39,304 nt of DNA. It comes from a virus. The stretch covers positions 1-39,304 of the IMG/VR virus record IMGVR_UViG_3300036795_000114. The stretch is one strand, 5' to 3'. Position numbers and translations under genes: made by a program. Of this stretch, positions 1 through 6,949 are shown piece after piece (position 1 is the stretch's first letter; each line of letters begins with the position of its first letter). The notes under the pieces were generated by a model. It saw only the letters and a list, made by a program, of their open reading frames with translations. It was not told where the DNA came from and ran no database searches.

Positions 1-127
1 CCGTGGTGGCCGTGGTGCCGCTCAGCGTGTCCATGGCCGAGGACAGCTCGGTGGTCGGCTTGACCGTGGCGGCGCTGGCCGAGGCGAGATCCTTGTTGTC
101 CTGCGTGGCCTTGGCGAAGTCACCCGA
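1..127. repeat. Terminal 127-bp direct repeat, copy A
   Basis: Bases 1-127 are identical to bases 39178-39304. Both copies lie in the same frame of the tape measure gene, which stays open through the join. An exact 127-base overlap at both ends of a contig is the usual footprint of a de Bruijn assembler closing a circle with k=127. The repeat is most likely an assembly overlap and not a biological end; unique length is 39,177 bp. Confidence 0.95.
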
Positions 128-1828
128 GTTGATGTTGTCCTTGAGCTGCTGGTACGCGACCCCCTCGGAGTCCAGCACCTTGCGCGTACCGGCGTGCGTG
201 GCCTCGAACGTGGTGTGCGCCTTGATCGACGCGTCGAGCGAAGTGTTCAGGCTGCCCAGCGCCACGCCGCTGCCGAGGTAGGCCGAGGTGAGCAGGGGCA
301 GCGAGACGCCCAGCTGACGTGAGTCCTCCAGCAGGTTCCGGGTGCCGTCTCCGGCCTTGAACTGCTGGAGGTTCTGGGCCGCGGTCGCGCGGACGTTGTC
401 ATCGATCGCGCCGTTCGACTCGCGCAACGCCTGCGCGAGTGCCTGGACGCGCTCGGTCTGTGCCTGTGCGGCGGCGGCGGCGTCGCGCTGCTGCTGGCCG
501 AGTAGCTGGAGCCCGATACCGAACGCCGCCGTGGCGAGCATGGCCGGATTGAACGCCGTAGTGGCCAGCTCGGAGATGCTGTTCTTCAGCGGCTCGGACG
601 ACGCCTTAGCCGCCTTCATCCGGTCGCCCAGTCCGTCGAACGCCTTGGTGCCGTCGATGCCGAACTTCGAAAGGACGAGCCCGGCCGCGGTCATGGAGCC
701 CGCGAACTGCGTCACCTGCGGGGGGAGCAGGGACAGCCCGTTGGCCAGCAGATTGACGATGGTGAGCATGCCCGTGGCGCCCGAGCTGAACCCCTGCAGG
801 AACCCGAGCGCGCCCGATCCGGACGACGTGAGCGCGATCAACGCCCCCTCGGCTTGGTGCAGCATGGCCTGAAGCTGGCTCATCGCCGGCACGCCGTTGT
901 TCGAGACGTTCGCGAACAGCTGGCCGAGGAAACCCAGCGCCTGCTGCACAATGCCGCCGAGCGTCGAGAGGTTCTGGCCGGCCGAGTCCGCGCCGGTGCT
1001 CGCGTTGGTGAAGAAGTCCGTCAGGCCCGAGCCGGTCTGGGCGGCCAGCGAGCGCAAGCCCTGCAGCGGCGCCTGCATGTGCTCGGTGGCGGTGACGAGC
1101 CCCGGCATGGCGTTCTCGGCCAGATCGGTGACGGCGCCGGTCAGAGGCGCGATGGCCTGGTCCGAGTTGATGAACGCGGTCTGAATCTGGGGCTTGAGCC
1201 GGTTGAAGGCGGCGCCCACCTGGTCCGCCGCGGGTGCCAGCGAGCCCGCGAGCCCGCCGGACATCGCCTCGGTGGACGAGGTGACGTTGCTTTCCAGCGC
1301 GGCGAACGACCGGCCTATCTGGTCGTTCGACTTCTGTGCGGCGTACTGGGCGCCGATGAACGCGGCACCGGCGGCGGCCATGGAGAGCCCGACACCGGCC
1401 GCGCCCACGGCGGCGGCCGCGGGCAAGCCGACGGACAGGGCGCCGAACGCCAGCGCGCTGAATTGGGCGTTGGTGCGGGCCGCCGCGCGGGACATCGGCG
1501 TGACGATGTCCTCTTCGGCCTTGCGCGCGGCGGCCTGGTCCACCTCGGGCTTGATCTTGGGGACGGTGACCTTGTCGTCACCGAGGCCCTTGAGCTTCGC
1601 GCGGGCGAGCGCGGTGTCGGCGTCCACCTGGACGGTGGCCTTTTCCTTGGAGTCGCCAAGGCCCTTGATCTTGGCCTTGGCCTCCGTGGTGTCGGCGTCG
1701 AGCACCACCTTGGCAGTGGTGTCGAATTCCTTTCCGCGCGCCTTGATCTTGGCGAGAGCGGCGTCGATCCCCTCGTCTACCTTGACTTCGAAATCGGCAT
1801 ACGCCGACGCGACCTTGAACTCAGCCAC
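1..1828 (-). CDS. Tail tape measure protein, N-terminal part (residues 1-609 of 1034)
   Basis: Sets tail length and is expected to fill the tail tube before DNA ejection. The start is the GTG at 1828; its first 8 bases overlap the end of the chaperone frame (stop 1821-1823). The frame is open to the window edge and resumes at 39177, giving 1034 residues in all. The N-terminus has repeated Lys/Ala/Asp-rich stretches (VKVDEGIDAALAKIKARGKE, VVLDADTTEAKAKIKGLGD, VQVDADTALARAKLKGLGDD) typical of siphovirus tape measures, followed near residues 120-165 by a long Ala/Gly-rich hydrophobic stretch that could be membrane-active. Position downstream of the frameshifted chaperones and upstream of the distal tail gene is canonical. 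No peptidase or lysozyme domain was recognised. Confidence 0.93.
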   Translation of the reverse strand, partial: MAEFKVASAYADFEVKVDEGIDAALAKIKARGKEFDTTAKVVLDADTTEAKAKIKGLGDSKEKATVQVDADTALARAKLKGLGDDKVTVPKIKPEVDQAAARKAEEDIVTPMSRAAARTNAQFSALAFGALSVGLPAAAAVGAAGVGLSMAAAGAAFIGAQYAAQKSNDQIGRSFAALESNVTSSTEAMSGGLAGSLAPAADQVGAAFNRLKPQIQTAFINSDQAIAPLTGAVTDLAENAMPGLVTATEHMQAPLQGLRSLAAQTGSGLTDFFTNASTGADSAGQNLSTLGGIVQQALGFLGQLFANVSNNGVPAMSQLQAMLHQAEGALIALTSSGSGALGFLQGFSSGATGMLTIVNLLANGLSLLPPQVTQFAGSMTAAGLVLSKFGIDGTKAFDGLGDRMKAAKASSEPLKNSISELATTAFNPAMLATAAFGIGLQLLGQQQRDAAAAAQAQTERVQALAQALRESNGAIDDNVRATAAQNLQQFKAGDGTRNLLEDSRQLGVSLPLLTSAYLGSGVALGSLNTSLDASIKAHTTFEATHAGTRKVLDSEGVAYQQLKDNINSGDFAKATQDNKDLASASAATVKPTTELSSAMDTLSGTTATT

Positions 1829-2554
1829 CGGCCATCCTCGCCATCTCTTCTGCGCTCACGGTCTCGATACCGCCGGCGATGTGATCCGGGAACTCGCGCG
1901 CCAGCACGGCCGCCCACTGCCGCTCGACCTCATCAGGCGGCGTGTCCCCCGGCGCGCCCGCGGGCTCGGCGGCTGTGGTGGCCTCTGAGCGCCGCGCCTG
2001 CGCGCGCTGGAGCGATTGGACGTACGCGCCGCCGTAGGCGTGCAGGTGCTCCAGCAGGGCCACGAACCGCGGCATGCCGATGTCGTCCACGTCGTCGATC
2101 CGGTGGTAGACGGACAGGTCCGACGAGATGGCGCCGAAGTGGGGAGCGATCCACGGCAGGTTTTCCGCGGCTGTCCTCACCTCGGCCACCCTCTCTATCA
2201 GCGTTTGCGGCGCTTCGCCGCCGTCGGTTTTGGGTCGGTGGCCCCCGGCGCCGAGATCGTGAGACCTTGGATCTTGCCGATCACCACGGCGAGCATCTTG
2301 ACGAACTCCTCCTTCGGGACGTCCACCGAGCAGAGCGCGGCGAACCCATCGACACCGAGCGCGAGCTGCATGGCCCACGTCGTGGCGTACTCCGAGCCGC
2401 CCGTGCCCAGCACGTTCGCGTAGAGCATGGCCGCGGTCGGGGGGAACTCCACGGGGATCGTGTACTCGGTGTCGTCGATGGAGAACAGCACCTCGCGGGG
2501 GCCGTCCTTGAGGATGCCGGCGAGACCGCCCGGCCTACTGGTCAGTTCGAACAC
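1821..2554 (-). CDS. Tail assembly chaperone, -1 frameshift product (G-T type, about 244 aa)
   Basis: The long form of the tail chaperone is made by slipping back one base at CCCAAAA (2234-2228). It has 109 residues of the upstream frame, then 135 residues of the -1 frame beginning TDGGEAPQTLIERVAEV and ending at TGA 1823-1821. The second frame has no good start of its own, yet encodes a sensible acidic/helical protein (PWIAPHFGAISSD, PPDEVERQWAAVLAREFPD), which supports frameshifting. In the family (lambda G/GT, mycobacteriophage equivalents) the extension recruits tape measure and tail tube subunits during assembly. The stop overlaps the tape measure start by 8 bases. Confidence 0.88.
2198..2554 (-). 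CDS. Tail assembly chaperone, short form (118 aa)
   Basis: This is the unshifted product of the chaperone gene. It begins at GTG 2554 (residues MFELTSRPGGLAGIL), preceded by GAGGT about nine bases upstream, and ends in a basic tail (TAAKRRKR) at 2198. Between tail tube and tape measure is the standard site of this gene. Length and a helical acidic middle (SVDVPKEEFVKMLAVVIGKI) fit short chaperones. Most ribosomes should terminate here; a minority shift at CCCAAAA near codons 108-109. Confidence 0.9.
   Translation of the reverse strand: MFELTSRPGGLAGILKDGPREVLFSIDDTEYTIPVEFPPTAAMLYANVLGTGGSEYATTWAMQLALGVDGFAALCSVDVPKEEFVKMLAVVIGKIQGLTISAPGATDPKPTAAKRRKR
2207..2234 (-). promoter_or_regulatory. 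-1 programmed ribosomal frameshift site with downstream stem-loop
   Basis: On the minus strand CCCAAAA occupies 2234-2228 and is read C CCA AAA in the upstream frame, a correct X XXY YYZ heptamer. Six bases later a GCGGCG/CGCCGC stem with an AAG loop (2221-2207) could pause the ribosome. After slipping, the frame is open for 136 codons including the stop to 1821. Confidence 0.88.
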
Positions 2555-2565
2555 GGTGCGTTACC

Positions 2566-3126
2566 TCAGTTCTGCGTGTACATCACGAACGGAGCGGAGG
2601 TGTCCGACACGAAGTGACCCGCGAACGAGAGCGAGTACATCGTCTTCGCGTCCTTCTTCATGTCGAACGCGACCGAGTCGACGTTCAGCACCTTCCGGAC
2701 GACGACGATGACCGACTTGCCGTCGAGCGACTTTCCCTCGGCGGCCACGGCGATGTACGTCTCCTGCGTGGCGATCAGGTCGGTGGTCGGCTCGTACTTC
2801 TGCCACGACGCGTTGGGGCTCGCGGTCACGCCGCCGTTGTTGACGAGGGAGAGCTTCGCGAGGTTGCCGGACTCGACCACCGAGGTCTGGATGGTGAAGT
2901 GACGCTCGGTGATGGTGGAAGCAACCCAATCGGCCGTTTGGTCCACCGTGTGATTGGCGTAGTTCTTGGCGATGGACATCCCGAGCCCGCCGTCGGTCAG
3001 GCCGACGTCGGTCCAGTTCGTCCAGCTCGGAACCGCGCCCGCGATGATCAGCGAGTCGTCGGTGCCGACGGGGGCCCAGCGGAGTTTGCCCGGCCCCACC
3101 ATCAGCTTCGCCGTGGTAATGGTCAT
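2566..3126 (-). CDS. Major tail tube protein (186 aa)
   Basis: Structural subunit that polymerises into the siphovirus tail tube. Length, beta-rich composition and position just upstream of the chaperone pair are typical. The N-terminus (MTITTAKLMVGPGKLRWAPV) resembles actinobacteriophage tail tube proteins that open with a short strand followed by a GPG turn. The start ATG at 3126 follows GAAAGGTAACAAC. No C-terminal Ig-like domain is seen, so this is the minimal form. Identification rests on synteny and sequence character. Confidence 0.85.
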   Translation of the reverse strand: MTITTAKLMVGPGKLRWAPVGTDDSLIIAGAVPSWTNWTDVGLTDGGLGMSIAKNYANHTVDQTADWVASTITERHFTIQTSVVESGNLAKLSLVNNGGVTASPNASWQKYEPTTDLIATQETYIAVAAEGKSLDGKSVIVVVRKVLNVDSVAFDMKKDAKTMYSLSFAGHFVSDTSAPFVMYTQN

Positions 3127-3144
3127 GTTGTTACCTTTCCGTTA

Positions 3145-3618
3145 CTACAGGTTGACGGCCGGAGCCTGTTCCGCCCAGCGGAGCTGAATGTCCACCGAGA
3201 AGTGCGCGTAGCCGTTGGCCGGCTCGGGGATCCACCGGACCTCTGAGATGGGCACCACGGACTCAATCCAGACCGGGAGGAACTGGGCGCCCAGCGTCAC
3301 CCGCGGGCCGTTCAGCGCGTACGTGGCCAGCACGACGATGTCCGCCAGCTCATTCGCTTTCTGGCGCGGCGTCTTGCGTGACGTCGTCTTCGCGCCGGCC
3401 GCTGCGGCGTTCGCCGCCCAGCAGTCCACCTGAAACACGGGCGCGCGCTCGGGGTTGTAGATGTCCGGATTGCCCCCCACCGGCGTCACCGTGGTCATGC
3501 CAGTGGCAAGCCAGCTCTCGGGCGGCGCCAGCACGGTGGCCGCGGGAACGCCCGCGATCTGCTGGAGCCACGCGGTCATCACGATGGTGCTGCTCGGGTG
3601 GTGCAACGGGCCCGTCAT
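3145..3618 (-). CDS. Probable tail terminator / tail completion protein (157 aa)
   Basis: Lies between the HK97-gp10-like gene and the tail tube gene, where the tail terminator sits in HK97-like phages. The protein has a helical N-terminal part (SSTIVMTAWLQQIAG), a central motif PVFQVDCWAANAAAAGAKTT, then a helix and a beta-rich C-terminus (YAHFSVDIQLRWAEQ), matching the alpha/beta layout of this family. It is expected to cap the tube and join it to the neck. The start (GTG/ATG region at 3618) overlaps the end of the upstream gene. Function is inferred mainly from synteny. Confidence 0.68.
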   Translation of the reverse strand: MTGPLHHPSSTIVMTAWLQQIAGVPAATVLAPPESWLATGMTTVTPVGGNPDIYNPERAPVFQVDCWAANAAAAGAKTTSRKTPRQKANELADIVVLATYALNGPRVTLGAQFLPVWIESVVPISEVRWIPEPANGYAHFSVDIQLRWAEQAPAVNL

Positions 3619-3974
3619 AGTGAGCGCTCCCGGTAGACGGCGTGCCGGATGTAGGCGCGCGGCTCGATGTGTCCGGGGCGATGGCCCTTCAGCGGGCTGA
3701 AATCGGTGTCTACGAACGTGGGCTGGTAGAACTCACCGCCGGTGCCGACTTCCTGGTAGACCGCGCGGGCGTCGGGCAGGCCCTCACCGAAGGAGATGCG
3801 CCACAGCTCGGCGCCCATCCGGATCACGCGGCCACTGGCCTTCAGCGCGCCGGACTCCACGGGGGCGTAGCGCCGGGCGTCGTCCACCATCTGCCCGGCC
3901 AGCCGCCCGATCCTGTCCTGCGCGAAGCTGCGGAGGGCATCCATGCCGGTCTGGTAGATCTCGATGCTCGACAT
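3615..3974 (-). CDS. HK97 gp10-like neck/tail component (119 aa)
   Basis: Small alpha/beta protein starting at ATG 3974 (MSSIEIYQTG); a GTG six bases upstream (3980) is possible, but AGAGG is better placed for the ATG. The helix SFAQDRIGRLAGQMVDDARR followed by YAPVESGALKASGRV closely resembles the 'ARxxAPVdTGxLrxSi' signature of HK97-gp10-like neck proteins. It sits between the head-closure gene and the tail terminator and overlaps the latter by 4 bases. Likely a head-tail joining component. Confidence 0.75.
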   Translation of the reverse strand: MSSIEIYQTGMDALRSFAQDRIGRLAGQMVDDARRYAPVESGALKASGRVIRMGAELWRISFGEGLPDARAVYQEVGTGGEFYQPTFVDTDFSPLKGHRPGHIEPRAYIRHAVYRERSL

Positions 3975-4004
3975 GATCACCCCACCTCTTCGGTCGGATC
4001 GGGC

Positions 4005-4031
4005 GCCCCTCGCGCGGTTTTCCCGCGGGGC
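4005..4031 (-). terminator. Hairpin between head-closure and neck genes
   Basis: In the 86-bp gap (3975-4060), minus-strand GCCCCGCGG-GAAAA-CCGCG-CGA-GGGGC can fold into an inner CGCGG/CCGCG stem with an outer GCCC/GGGC stem and a bulge. It could be a weak terminator or an mRNA-processing/stability hairpin that separates connector from tail expression. No U-tract follows. Confidence 0.4.
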
Positions 4032-4060
4032 TTGAGCGGATACTACCGTGCGTTACGGGA

Positions 4061-4402
4061 TCAACTGACCTGCGTGCAGTACAGGTGGATCACGCCTTGC
4101 ATCAGCCGGGCGGGGCTCACGTCCACGGTCTCCACCTGGTAGACCTGGCCGGTCTCCTCGTCCACCACGCGATCGGTCACGCGGAAGTCGAACGCGCGCG
4201 GCCGGAACGAGATGGCCCAGCTCTGCCGGCTGATGCGCTGCCCCGACCCGGGATCGAACGTGGTGCTGTTCACCGCGCGGATTGCCGCGGGGAGCCTGAT
4301 GGCCACGGTGGTGTCCGAGTCGATCGGGTCACCCCACTCGTCCACGGCGGGGTTGTCCTCGTCGCCCCTGAGCACGCTCACGATGGTGGTGGGGATGATC
4401 AT
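4061..4402 (-). CDS. Probable head-closure / head-tail stopper protein (113 aa)
   Basis: A short beta-rich protein (MIIPTTIVSVLRGDEDNPAV ... DFRVTDRVVDEETGQVYQVE) in the slot of SPP1 gp16-like stoppers, directly after the connector adaptor gene. Its ATG at 4402 overlaps the adaptor stop as TAATG, so the two are translationally coupled. The stopper closes the portal channel after packaging and gives the docking surface for the tail. The assignment is positional with supportive sequence character. Confidence 0.65.
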   Translation of the reverse strand: MIIPTTIVSVLRGDEDNPAVDEWGDPIDSDTTVAIRLPAAIRAVNSTTFDPGSGQRISRQSWAISFRPRAFDFRVTDRVVDEETGQVYQVETVDVSPARLMQGVIHLYCTQVS

Positions 4403-5016
4403 TAGTCCGCGCTCCTGGCCTGCACGTGGCGGTACAGCCGAATCTGCGCTCGCAGGCTGGCCGGGATACCCGAGGAGCCGCCGAGCGCGCGACCCGAGAA
4501 GCTCTGGGTAGCAGCGCCGCCGGTCGTGACGGACGTGACGCCCGCCGGGACGCCGCGCGTGTCGGCCGGTGCGGCGTAGCGCGAGGCCAGCTCACAGATA
4601 GCGTCCACGAGGCCCTGAGGTGCCGAGCCGGGAGCGTAGCCGCCCGTGTAGCTCGTCGGCACCGTGCGTGCGGTGAGGCCCGTAGAGCCCGAGCCGGGCA
4701 GCTGATCCACGGGGAAACCCCACACGTCCTCGAACAGGTCGGCGAACCCCACTGCACCCGGGCCGAGGAGGGAGAACCCATCATCGGCAATCGTCGCGCC
4801 GTCGGGCACGGTGACCGCGGTGATGGGGTAGGCCAGCGGCCAGATGTGGCCGTCCGCGTCGATCGGCGCGGTTTCAGTTCGGGACTGAAGATCGAACTCA
4901 CGCTCGCACAGCTCCTCGGCCCGCGCCTGCGCGCGCTCCAGCGCCGCCGTCACGTCCGGGTCTGACGTGGCGGCGTCGCCGGTGACCAGGCGGTAATCCG
5001 CCACGGTGGCGATCAC
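4402..5016 (-). CDS. Head-tail connector adaptor (HK97 gp6 / SPP1 gp15-like, 204 aa)
   Basis: The N-terminus MIATVADYRLVTGDAATSDP followed by a helix (VTAALERAQARAEELCEREF) is typical of adaptor proteins that ring the portal. It is followed by a beta insert (GHIWPLAYPITAVTVPDG), another adaptor hallmark, and C-terminal helices (PQGLVDAICELASRYA). GTG at 5016 overlaps the preceding stop as GTGA. The glycine-rich region near residues 165-190 may be an extra surface segment. Confidence 0.75.
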   Translation of the reverse strand: MIATVADYRLVTGDAATSDPDVTAALERAQARAEELCEREFDLQSRTETAPIDADGHIWPLAYPITAVTVPDGATIADDGFSLLGPGAVGFADLFEDVWGFPVDQLPGSGSTGLTARTVPTSYTGGYAPGSAPQGLVDAICELASRYAAPADTRGVPAGVTSVTTGGAATQSFSGRALGGSSGIPASLRAQIRLYRHVQARSAD

Positions 5017-5183
5017 TGAGCGTCCTTGCCCTCTCGCGGGTCCTTCTTCGCCGAGCGGGTGCGCTTGGGCTTATCGGTGCCATCGTCCTGCTCGGGCACC
5101 TCGGGCTCGCCCGCGGTCGGGGCGTCGCTCAGGTCGATCGGGTTGCCCTCGTGGTCGACCCACTGGCCGTGGTGAAAGTGCAT
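5013..5183 (-). CDS. Small charged head-region protein (56 aa)
   Basis: Starts at ATG 5183 after a strong GGAGGAAT site (MHFHHGQWVDHEGNPIDLSD). The C-terminal half is charged and disordered (DGTDKPKRTRSAKKDPREGK). No family was recognised. The position between capsid and connector genes is where many actinobacteriophages carry short head-associated proteins. Its stop overlaps the adaptor start (GTGA). Confidence 0.72.
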   Translation of the reverse strand: MHFHHGQWVDHEGNPIDLSDAPTAGEPEVPEQDDGTDKPKRTRSAKKDPREGKDAQ

Positions 5184-5187
5184 GGCG

Positions 5188-5391
5188 TTATTCCTCCCCA
5201 TCCGGGACACAACACGATTTCGTGCACCGCCCATGTTCGCATGTGCAGTACGCGTTCACCGAGAGCGAGCCGGCGGCGCGCGCCCGCGCGTTGCACCGCT
5301 GGTGCGGGTCGTCCGCGGTGAGGAGCGGCGTCACGCGCGCCAGCCACTCGTCCTCGGGGGAGACGGCCACGTCGTCCGGTACGAAGTCCAT
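5188..5391 (-). CDS. Cysteine-rich small protein (67 aa)
   Basis: Starts at ATG 5391 behind AAGGAGG. The C-terminal third packs six cysteines and a histidine (YCTCEHGRCTKSCCVPD) with a seventh cysteine at residue 33 (HQRCNARAR), which suggests a metal or iron-sulfur site. The N-terminus is acidic (MDFVPDDVAVSPEDEW). Function is unknown. Its location inside the head operon, four bases upstream of the next start, suggests co-expression with virion proteins. Confidence 0.7.
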   Translation of the reverse strand: MDFVPDDVAVSPEDEWLARVTPLLTADDPHQRCNARARAAGSLSVNAYCTCEHGRCTKSCCVPDGEE

Positions 5392-5405
5392 GGCCGTCTC
5401 CTCCT

Positions 5406-5621
5406 TCAGGCGTCCAGCACGTGGCAGCCCACGGCCGAGACGACGTCGAGCGCGTCCACCTCGGCGGCGGCCACGGTGTCGTACGTCTTCACGAGCGAGC
5501 CCGCGATGAACAGTCGTCCACCGGCGCCGCCGTTCGTGTCCGTGTGCACGGTCTCCCAGGTGGAGTCCAGCGGCAACCAAGCGCGGTCACCGCTGGACGT
5601 CCGGGTACCTACGTAGATCAC
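5406..5621 (-). CDS. Small unknown protein downstream of major capsid (71 aa)
   Basis: GTG at 5621 overlaps the major capsid stop (GTGA). The product (MIYVGTRTSSGDRAWLPLDS ... VVSAVGCHVLDA) is short, without membrane segments or cysteine clusters, and apparently beta-rich at the N-terminus. A head decoration or accessory protein is plausible from position, but nothing in the sequence proves it. Confidence 0.68.
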   Translation of the reverse strand: MIYVGTRTSSGDRAWLPLDSTWETVHTDTNGGAGGRLFIAGSLVKTYDTVAAAEVDALDVVSAVGCHVLDA

Positions 5622-6850
5622 GGCAGGGTGACGTTGACGAAGAAGTCCGGACGGTTGACGGCGAGCGCCAAGCGCTCCTCCGCTCGGAGCAGAACCTTGT
5701 TCTCCGCCGCGAAGGTGCCGTGCTGCTCGAACACCCGGACACCGGACTGCGAGCGGTCGAACAGCGTCGCGCCCATCGAGTAGTTGCCCACGATGGTCTG
5801 CTTCGCGGTGAGCGAGTTCGAGCGCACGACGGGCAGGCCCCAGACGAACTGGGCGGGGCTGGTGGTGAACGCCTCGGCGTCGAACTGGCCGGTGTTGGCC
5901 GTCGCGGACTGCGTGGTCCGGCGGGTCATCATCGCCCAGAAGTCGCCCGGATTCATGGCCACGCCGTCCGCGAAGCCGTCCACGAGTTCGATCTTGCCGA
6001 TGGCGGTACCGATGGCCACGAGCGCGTCCGTCGAACCGGTCACGGTCTGCACGCCCGAGTACGAGAGGATGCCCTTCAGGTTCGGCGTGGTGCCCGAGCC
6101 CGAGAGAATTTGGCCTTCCTCGCGGATCTTGAGCATGTAGGTCAGGCGGCCGTTGATGTAGCCCATCAGCGTGAGGCCGTCTTCCACGATCTGCGTGGTG
6201 ACGGGCAGCGTGACGGCGATGACCTGCACGGGCGCCAGGTCCGGGGTCAGCTGGATCGTGGCCTCGGGCTTGGTGCCACCCTCGGAGACGACGTTCGCGC
6301 CGAGCTGATTCGCGATCGGGTTCAGTTCCCGGACGTACGGGATCGCGGCCAAGCCGGTCTGCTGCACGCCGATCAGATCACGAATGAACAACCGCTGGCG
6401 CCGCTGGTTGACCAGGAACGGCTGACCGACCGGGAGCAGGCCCGAGGAGCCGTTCGAGTCGTTCTCGGCCACGAGCGCGCGCAGCTCGACGCTGGGCGAC
6501 TCGCCGCGGGCGCCACTGCCGGCCCACGCCTTGAACGCCTCGTCTTCGATCACGATCTGCCCGGCCGAGCGCAGCTCACGCTGGTCACCGGCGCCGATGG
6601 TGCCGTTGTCGCCGCCACGCACCTGTCCGCGCAGGCCGGCGGGCATGGCCTCGATGCCACGCAGGGTCATGTTGACGTCGATGTCCTCGACCTCGGCGAG
6701 GAACGCCGAACGGGCGGTGTCGAACGCGGCCGAGTCGCCGCTGCGCAGGGTCTCGGACGTGGTGGCCCACTCCGAGCGCATCTCTGCCGCTCGGGTGGCC
6801 AGTTCATCGGCGCTCGCCTCGGAACGCCACTTGGCTGTGGTCTGGGGCAT
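5618..6850 (-). CDS. HK97-fold major capsid protein (410 aa)
   Basis: Forms the icosahedral shell. The first ~105 residues are charged and helical (MPQTTAKWRSEASADELATR), consistent with a delta/scaffold domain removed by the prohead protease. The rest matches HK97-type capsids: GGLLPVGQPFL-like E-loop entry region (GSSGLLPVGQPFLVNQRRQR), FIRDLIGVQQTGLAAIPYVRE, the P-domain region EEGQILSGSGTTPNLKGILS, and an A-domain with PAQFVWGLPVVRSNSLTAKQ and the C-terminal RAEERLALAVNRPDFFVNVT. The start ATG at 6850 follows TAGGAGT. It is preceded by a 99-bp gap that may hold a separate promoter. Confidence 0.95.
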   Translation of the reverse strand: MPQTTAKWRSEASADELATRAAEMRSEWATTSETLRSGDSAAFDTARSAFLAEVEDIDVNMTLRGIEAMPAGLRGQVRGGDNGTIGAGDQRELRSAGQIVIEDEAFKAWAGSGARGESPSVELRALVAENDSNGSSGLLPVGQPFLVNQRRQRLFIRDLIGVQQTGLAAIPYVRELNPIANQLGANVVSEGGTKPEATIQLTPDLAPVQVIAVTLPVTTQIVEDGLTLMGYINGRLTYMLKIREEGQILSGSGTTPNLKGILSYSGVQTVTGSTDALVAIGTAIGKIELVDGFADGVAMNPGDFWAMMTRRTTQSATANTGQFDAEAFTTSPAQFVWGLPVVRSNSLTAKQTIVGNYSMGATLFDRSQSGVRVFEQHGTFAAENKVLLRAEERLALAVNRPDFFVNVTLP

Positions 6851-6949
6851 TGCTACTCCTAGTAGTCAGGATGTCACTGGTACAGCATCCGCACCCGGCA
6901 GTCACAACAGCCCGTCACGAGTGGCTACGGCGGATCATAACGCCGTTTC

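Noticed and set aside
854-2617. A 587-codon open frame on the plus strand
   Set aside because: It is antisense to tape measure and tail chaperone genes, is extremely Arg/Gly/Ala-rich and has no family character. Long antisense frames are expected at this GC content.
6851-6949. A promoter for the major capsid gene (TTGTGA with a weak -10)
   Set aside because: Spacing can be fitted but the -10 is poor (TGTACC or CTGTAC); not strong enough to list as a feature.
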